Below, one piece after another: positions 7,341 through 8,849 of a stretch of DNA of 8,849 nucleotides. The notes under the pieces are model-generated. The model had not been told where the DNA came from. It was given only the letters and a program-made list of their open reading frames with translations, and did no database searches. Source of the DNA: Pseudanabaena sp. CAN_BIN31 (lineage in GTDB: Bacteria > Cyanobacteriota > Cyanobacteriia > Pseudanabaenales > Pseudanabaenaceae); the NCBI GenBank assembly GCA_026785865.1, contig JAJAZG010000156.1, positions 1 to 8,849 of the forward strand. The letters run 5' to 3'. The translations under genes and the position numbers were made by a program. Positions within the stretch are counted from its first letter, which is position 1; every line of letters starts with the position of its first letter.

Positions 7341-7940
7341 TATTAATCACGAATCTACAGAAAAAAGTATAGTTCAACTGAATATTATTAGGGAATATTT
7401 TGAAATGCATCCTGATGTTGAGATACATACTAAGGTGTTGTTGATTGGGTAAATTCAACATATTTAGAGCGTACTGGGAAAATATTTAGAGATCCCGATA
7501 GAGGAATCAGGTCTTTATATCAGAAAGGTTTTTTACAGAAAATAGCGAAAGGAATTTATAAATACAATCCTAAATATGCCCAAAATAAGCGTCAAGAAGA
7601 TTTTACAAGCGCTCAGAAGAATGAGATTTTAAAGCGTGATGGTTATAAGTGTGTAATTTGTGGTGCTGGTCGAGAGAATGGAGCGGAATTGCATGTTGAT
7701 CATATTAAACCTAAAGACATGGGAGGGTTGGCAATGGTCGAAAATGGTCAAGTTCTGTGTAGTCAGCATAATTTTCTTAAGAAAAATCTTAATCAAACAG
7801 AGACAGGAAAAAAGATGTTTATTCGTCTGTATGAACTTGCGAAGAAAGAAGATAATCACGAATTGCAAGAGTTTTGTATAGGGATTCTCAATACTTTTGA
7901 AATTTTTAATATTAACGGACATATTGAATGGAAAAAGTAG
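7333..7940 (+). pseudogene. HNH restriction endonuclease, broken by one frameshift
   Basis: The GTG at 7333, with a strong ribosome site, begins VSDINHESTEKSIVQLN...HPDVEIHTK, then meets TAA at 7450-7452 after 39 codons. The continuation lies in another frame from about 7437 (VVDWVNSTYLERTG) to the stop at 7938-7940. That frame cannot start earlier because TAA occupies 7431-7433, so the break falls at about 7434-7437. Adding one base there would restore a protein of about 202 residues. The downstream part holds a complete HNH domain: CVICG, HVDHIKPKDMGG, ENGQ, and CSQHN, followed by a conserved tail ending NGHIEWKK. This architecture matches small HNH type II restriction enzymes encoded beside C5 methylases. 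An internal ATG at 7689 would give 83 residues lacking the first zinc-binding cysteines, so it is unlikely to be active. Loss of cutting with methylation retained is the simplest reading; a sequencing error is possible. Confidence 0.88.
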
Positions 7941-8011
7941 TTTTATCCTGCTAATGATCGGATTATCGCATTTAAATTTCAAAAATTATTAATAGATAAA
8001 AACAAGTTGAT

Positions 8012-8209
8012 ATGCAACTTAACCCTCGCTTTAAGTTATTCTTACCAACATTTAACAAAAAACAGGTCAAATTAATCCAGCTAGGCCCCGAAGTAACCAT
8101 CGAAGCAGGCGATCAACGCCGTAATATTTTCTTGCCAACCGAGCTAGCAGGTAAACAAGCCACTGGTGCAAAGTTTCAAGATTCCTATCTCATTATTTCT
8201 TTTGGTTAA
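8012..8209 (+). pseudogene. Displaced C-terminal fragment of get3d (alpha-crystallin domain only)
   Basis: A 65-codon open frame starting MQLNPRF. From codon 8 (position 8033) it reproduces the last 58 residues of the upstream Get3d with one change (Val to Leu). It has no ATPase domain and no clear ribosome site. It is best read as the former 3' end of the resident get3d, cut off when the island entered. The excess of silent changes and the intact frame leave open that a free alpha-crystallin-like domain is still made. Just upstream, AAGTTG (8004-8009) and CAACTT (8015-8020) form a small inverted repeat over the putative start codon. Confidence 0.8.
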
Positions 8210-8254
8210 CAATTGATTTGCGAACACATAGTATTTACCCAAAAAGTCATAAAG
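8033..8254 (+). repeat. Direct repeat, right copy (3' end of get3d)
   Basis: Second copy of the repeat at 5300-5519, including 45 bp after the stop codon up to GTCATAAAG. Differences in the coding part fall almost only at third codon positions. Beyond it the sequence leads straight into the ndhO promoter region, so this copy probably marks the original downstream flank of get3d. Confidence 0.95.
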
Positions 8255-8282
8255 TGCCAATTCAAATTTGAATTACGATTTC

Positions 8283-8309
8283 TTGAGTAAAGAACTTCTG
8301 CTATATAAT
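8283..8309 (+). promoter_or_regulatory. Putative sigma70-type promoter of ndhO
   Basis: TTGAGT (8283-8288) and a consensus TATAAT (8304-8309) are separated by 15 bp, a little shorter than the ideal 17. Transcription would begin near 8316, leaving an untranslated leader of about 40 nt before the ndhO ATG. The perfect -10 box is the main evidence. Confidence 0.55.
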
Positions 8310-8356
8310 AGCTGTTGGCTATTTAAAATTCTTAATAATTTGCTGCATTAAATACT

Positions 8357-8575
8357 ATGGCACTGAAAAAAGGCACACTTGTCCGCGCAATTCGCGAAAA
8401 GCTAGAAAATAGCCCTGAAGCAATGGCAAACGATACACGCTGGTCATCGTATCTTTTTGAGACCTGGGGCGAAGTGTTGGAGTTTCGTGGCGATTATGTC
8501 CAAATCAAGTTTGGTAAAGTGCCAACTCCTGTAATTTGGCTTCACAAAGATCAATTAGAAGAACAAGCGGCTTAA
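8357..8575 (+). CDS. ndhO: NAD(P)H-quinone oxidoreductase subunit O (NDH-1 complex)
   Basis: A 72-residue oxygenic-photosynthesis-specific subunit of the NDH-1 complex, which takes electrons from ferredoxin into plastoquinone for cyclic flow and respiration. NdhO is a small peripheral subunit on the cytoplasmic side of the thylakoid complex. The sequence starts MALKKGTLVRAIREKLENSPEA, continues SSYLFETWGEVLEFRGDYVQIKFGKVPTPVIWLHKDQLE, and matches the family from end to end in length and order. No membrane segment is present, as expected. It has its own likely promoter upstream and an intrinsic terminator 6 bp after its stop, so it is probably a single-gene unit. It lies 147 bp after the displaced get3d fragment and was probably the direct downstream neighbour of get3d before the island entered. 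Confidence 0.93.
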   Translation: MALKKGTLVRAIREKLENSPEAMANDTRWSSYLFETWGEVLEFRGDYVQIKFGKVPTPVIWLHKDQLEEQAA

Positions 8576-8581
8576 TTTGTG

Positions 8582-8610
8582 AAAAGCGCACCCGATGGGT
8601 GCGCTTTTTT
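8582..8610 (+). terminator. Rho-independent terminator after ndhO
   Basis: A perfect 12-bp stem, 8582-8593 with 8597-8608 (core GCGCACCC), closes a GAT loop and runs into six T residues at 8605-8610. It begins 6 bp after the ndhO stop codon. Confidence 0.92.
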
Positions 8611-8654
8611 ATGTGTTTATCGTTATACAGTGCTTTGCGCTTTCATAAATCTAA

Positions 8655-8699
8655 AGAAACTTTTGATAGTGCCGCTTCGCGGCACTATCAAAAGTTTCT
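8655..8699. repeat. Perfect palindrome (21-bp stem), REP-like
   Basis: Arms 8655-8675 and 8679-8699 pair without a mismatch around a TTC loop; the inner part reads AGTGCCGC-TTC-GCGGCACT. No T-run follows and a terminator already lies just upstream, so it is better seen as a dispersed palindromic repeat than as a terminator. It is unrelated in sequence to the two AAAAAGCTGT hairpins. The putative IS end starts 3 bases after it. Confidence 0.88.
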
Positions 8700-8701
8700 C
8701 C

Positions 8702-8789
8702 GTGACATCCTCCCGACGCTCAACTGAGTACAGTTAGAGAGCGGGCTTCCCGAAGAAAGCTCTTTTACAGGAGACTCGTACTTTGAGCT
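8702..8789 (-). ncRNA. Candidate omega (reRNA-like) guide scaffold at the IS right end
   Basis: In TnpB systems the RNA guide scaffold comes from the tnpB 3' end and the element's right end. Minus-strand folding elements here are GAGC...GCTC enclosing GGGAAGCCC (about 8734-8761), a small stem AACTG-TACT-CAGTT (about 8722-8735), and the terminal GGGAGGATGTCAC. If the scaffold ends at 8702, the adjacent guide would begin in minus-strand sequence from 8701 downward, which is the palindrome at 8655-8699. Boundaries are approximate. Confidence 0.4.
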
Positions 8790-8849
8790 TTACGTCCGAA
8801 GATACAGGTCATCGTCTTTTGGACTCACTGCACCAGTTTCACGTTCCTC
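8790..8849 (-). CDS. C-terminal tail of a probable TnpB protein (partial)
   Basis: Nineteen codons plus a TAA stop at 8792-8790 are visible on the minus strand (EERETGAVSPKDDDLYLRT). The other two minus frames close quickly in this stretch. The tail is too short for a family match by itself and contains none of the catalytic or zinc-finger residues of TnpB. The call rests on the right-end-like sequence that follows. The rest of the gene lies beyond the right edge. Confidence 0.42.
   Translation of the reverse strand, partial: EERETGAVSPKDDDLYLRT

Larger units (their letters stand above)
5520..8032. mobile_element. Putative restriction-modification/PIN genomic island flanked by get3d direct repeats
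   Basis: This block lies between the two copies of the get3d 3' end. It holds a small unknown protein, a PIN nuclease, a C5 methyltransferase and an HNH endonuclease in one plus-strand operon. It is visibly A/T-richer than its flanks and has no GCGATCGC site, whereas the preceding 5.3 kb has about a dozen. No integrase, transposase or terminal inverted repeat is present, so entry by homologous or illegitimate recombination is more likely than self-transposition. Insertion of restriction-modification units with long target duplication has been described by the Kobayashi group. Foreign origin is an inference from the repeats and composition. Confidence 0.7.
8702..8849 (-). mobile_element. Putative right end of an IS200/IS605-family tnpB element
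   Basis: Read on the minus strand, the edge begins inside an open frame ending EERETGAVSPKDDDLYLRT and a stop. About 88 nt of structured sequence follow, ending GGGAGGATGTCAC at 8702. A tnpB 3' end overlapping a hairpin-rich right end with no terminal inverted repeats is the layout of IS200/IS605 elements, and the GGGAGGATGTCAC terminus is one I associate with cyanobacterial members. Only the end is visible, so the family call rests on this layout and on memory of similar termini. Confidence 0.5.

Noticed and set aside
7430..7452. Programmed ribosomal frameshift in the endonuclease
   Set aside because: No slippery heptamer or downstream pseudoknot is evident; a plain one-base loss is simpler. 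Not strictly excluded.
7660..7881. Alternative 73-residue frame in the HNH region
   Set aside because: It is a different frame from the one encoding CVICG, HVDHIKPKD and CSQHN, and carries no conserved motif.
5300..8254. CRISPR array or phage att site explanation for the direct repeats
   Set aside because: There are only two copies, each about 220 bp and coding, with no short regular spacers; no integrase gene or tRNA gene is present.
8536..8727. 63-residue open frame spanning the end of ndhO, the terminator and the palindrome
   Set aside because: It overlaps ndhO, reads through a strong terminator hairpin and a perfect palindrome, and looks like no known protein.
1..8849. tRNA or rRNA genes
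   Set aside because: No cloverleaf with a conserved T-loop and no rRNA signature was seen on either strand.

Overview
The window reads as cyanobacterial DNA. The palindrome GCGATCGC (HIP1) recurs through most of it. It carries three genes tied to oxygenic phototrophs: NdhO of the photosynthetic NDH-1 complex, a PetP/DUF2862 protein, and a Get3d-type ATPase with a C-terminal alpha-crystallin domain. Hairpin repeats of the kind common in Pseudanabaena-like genomes also occur, but the genus is a guess.

Layout. Positions 1-1497 (minus strand) hold most of acetyl-CoA synthetase, cut by the left edge. Divergent from it is a two-gene MacB/LolD-type ABC transporter: permease 1672-2898 and ATPase 3010-3753. 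A plus-strand cluster follows: PetP-like protein (3904-4095), HU-family DNA-binding protein (4126-4443) and Get3d (4415-5476, overlapping HU by 29 nt). The gaps around the transporter hold three long hairpins, two from the same repeat family.

The most interesting part is a 2.7-kb A/T-rich insert without HIP1 sites, between the end of get3d and ndhO. It contains one tightly packed operon: a small unknown protein (5532-5828), a PIN-domain nuclease (5825-6325), a C5-cytosine DNA methyltransferase (6333-7340) and an HNH restriction endonuclease broken by one frameshift (7333-7940). The insert is bracketed by imperfect direct repeats of about 220 bp (5300-5519 and 8033-8254). These are two copies of the last 58 codons of get3d plus 43-45 bp beyond its stop. 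Of 11 coding differences between the copies, 10 are silent. This looks like a restriction-modification plus toxin-antitoxin-like island that entered at the 3' end of get3d while keeping the gene intact, leaving a displaced get3d tail next to ndhO.

The right end holds ndhO (8357-8575) with a visible promoter and an intrinsic terminator. Then comes a perfect 21-bp-stem palindrome (8655-8699). Last, on the minus strand, is what looks like the right end of an IS200/IS605-type tnpB element: a 19-residue C-terminal tail and a structured guide-RNA-like region ending two bases from the palindrome.
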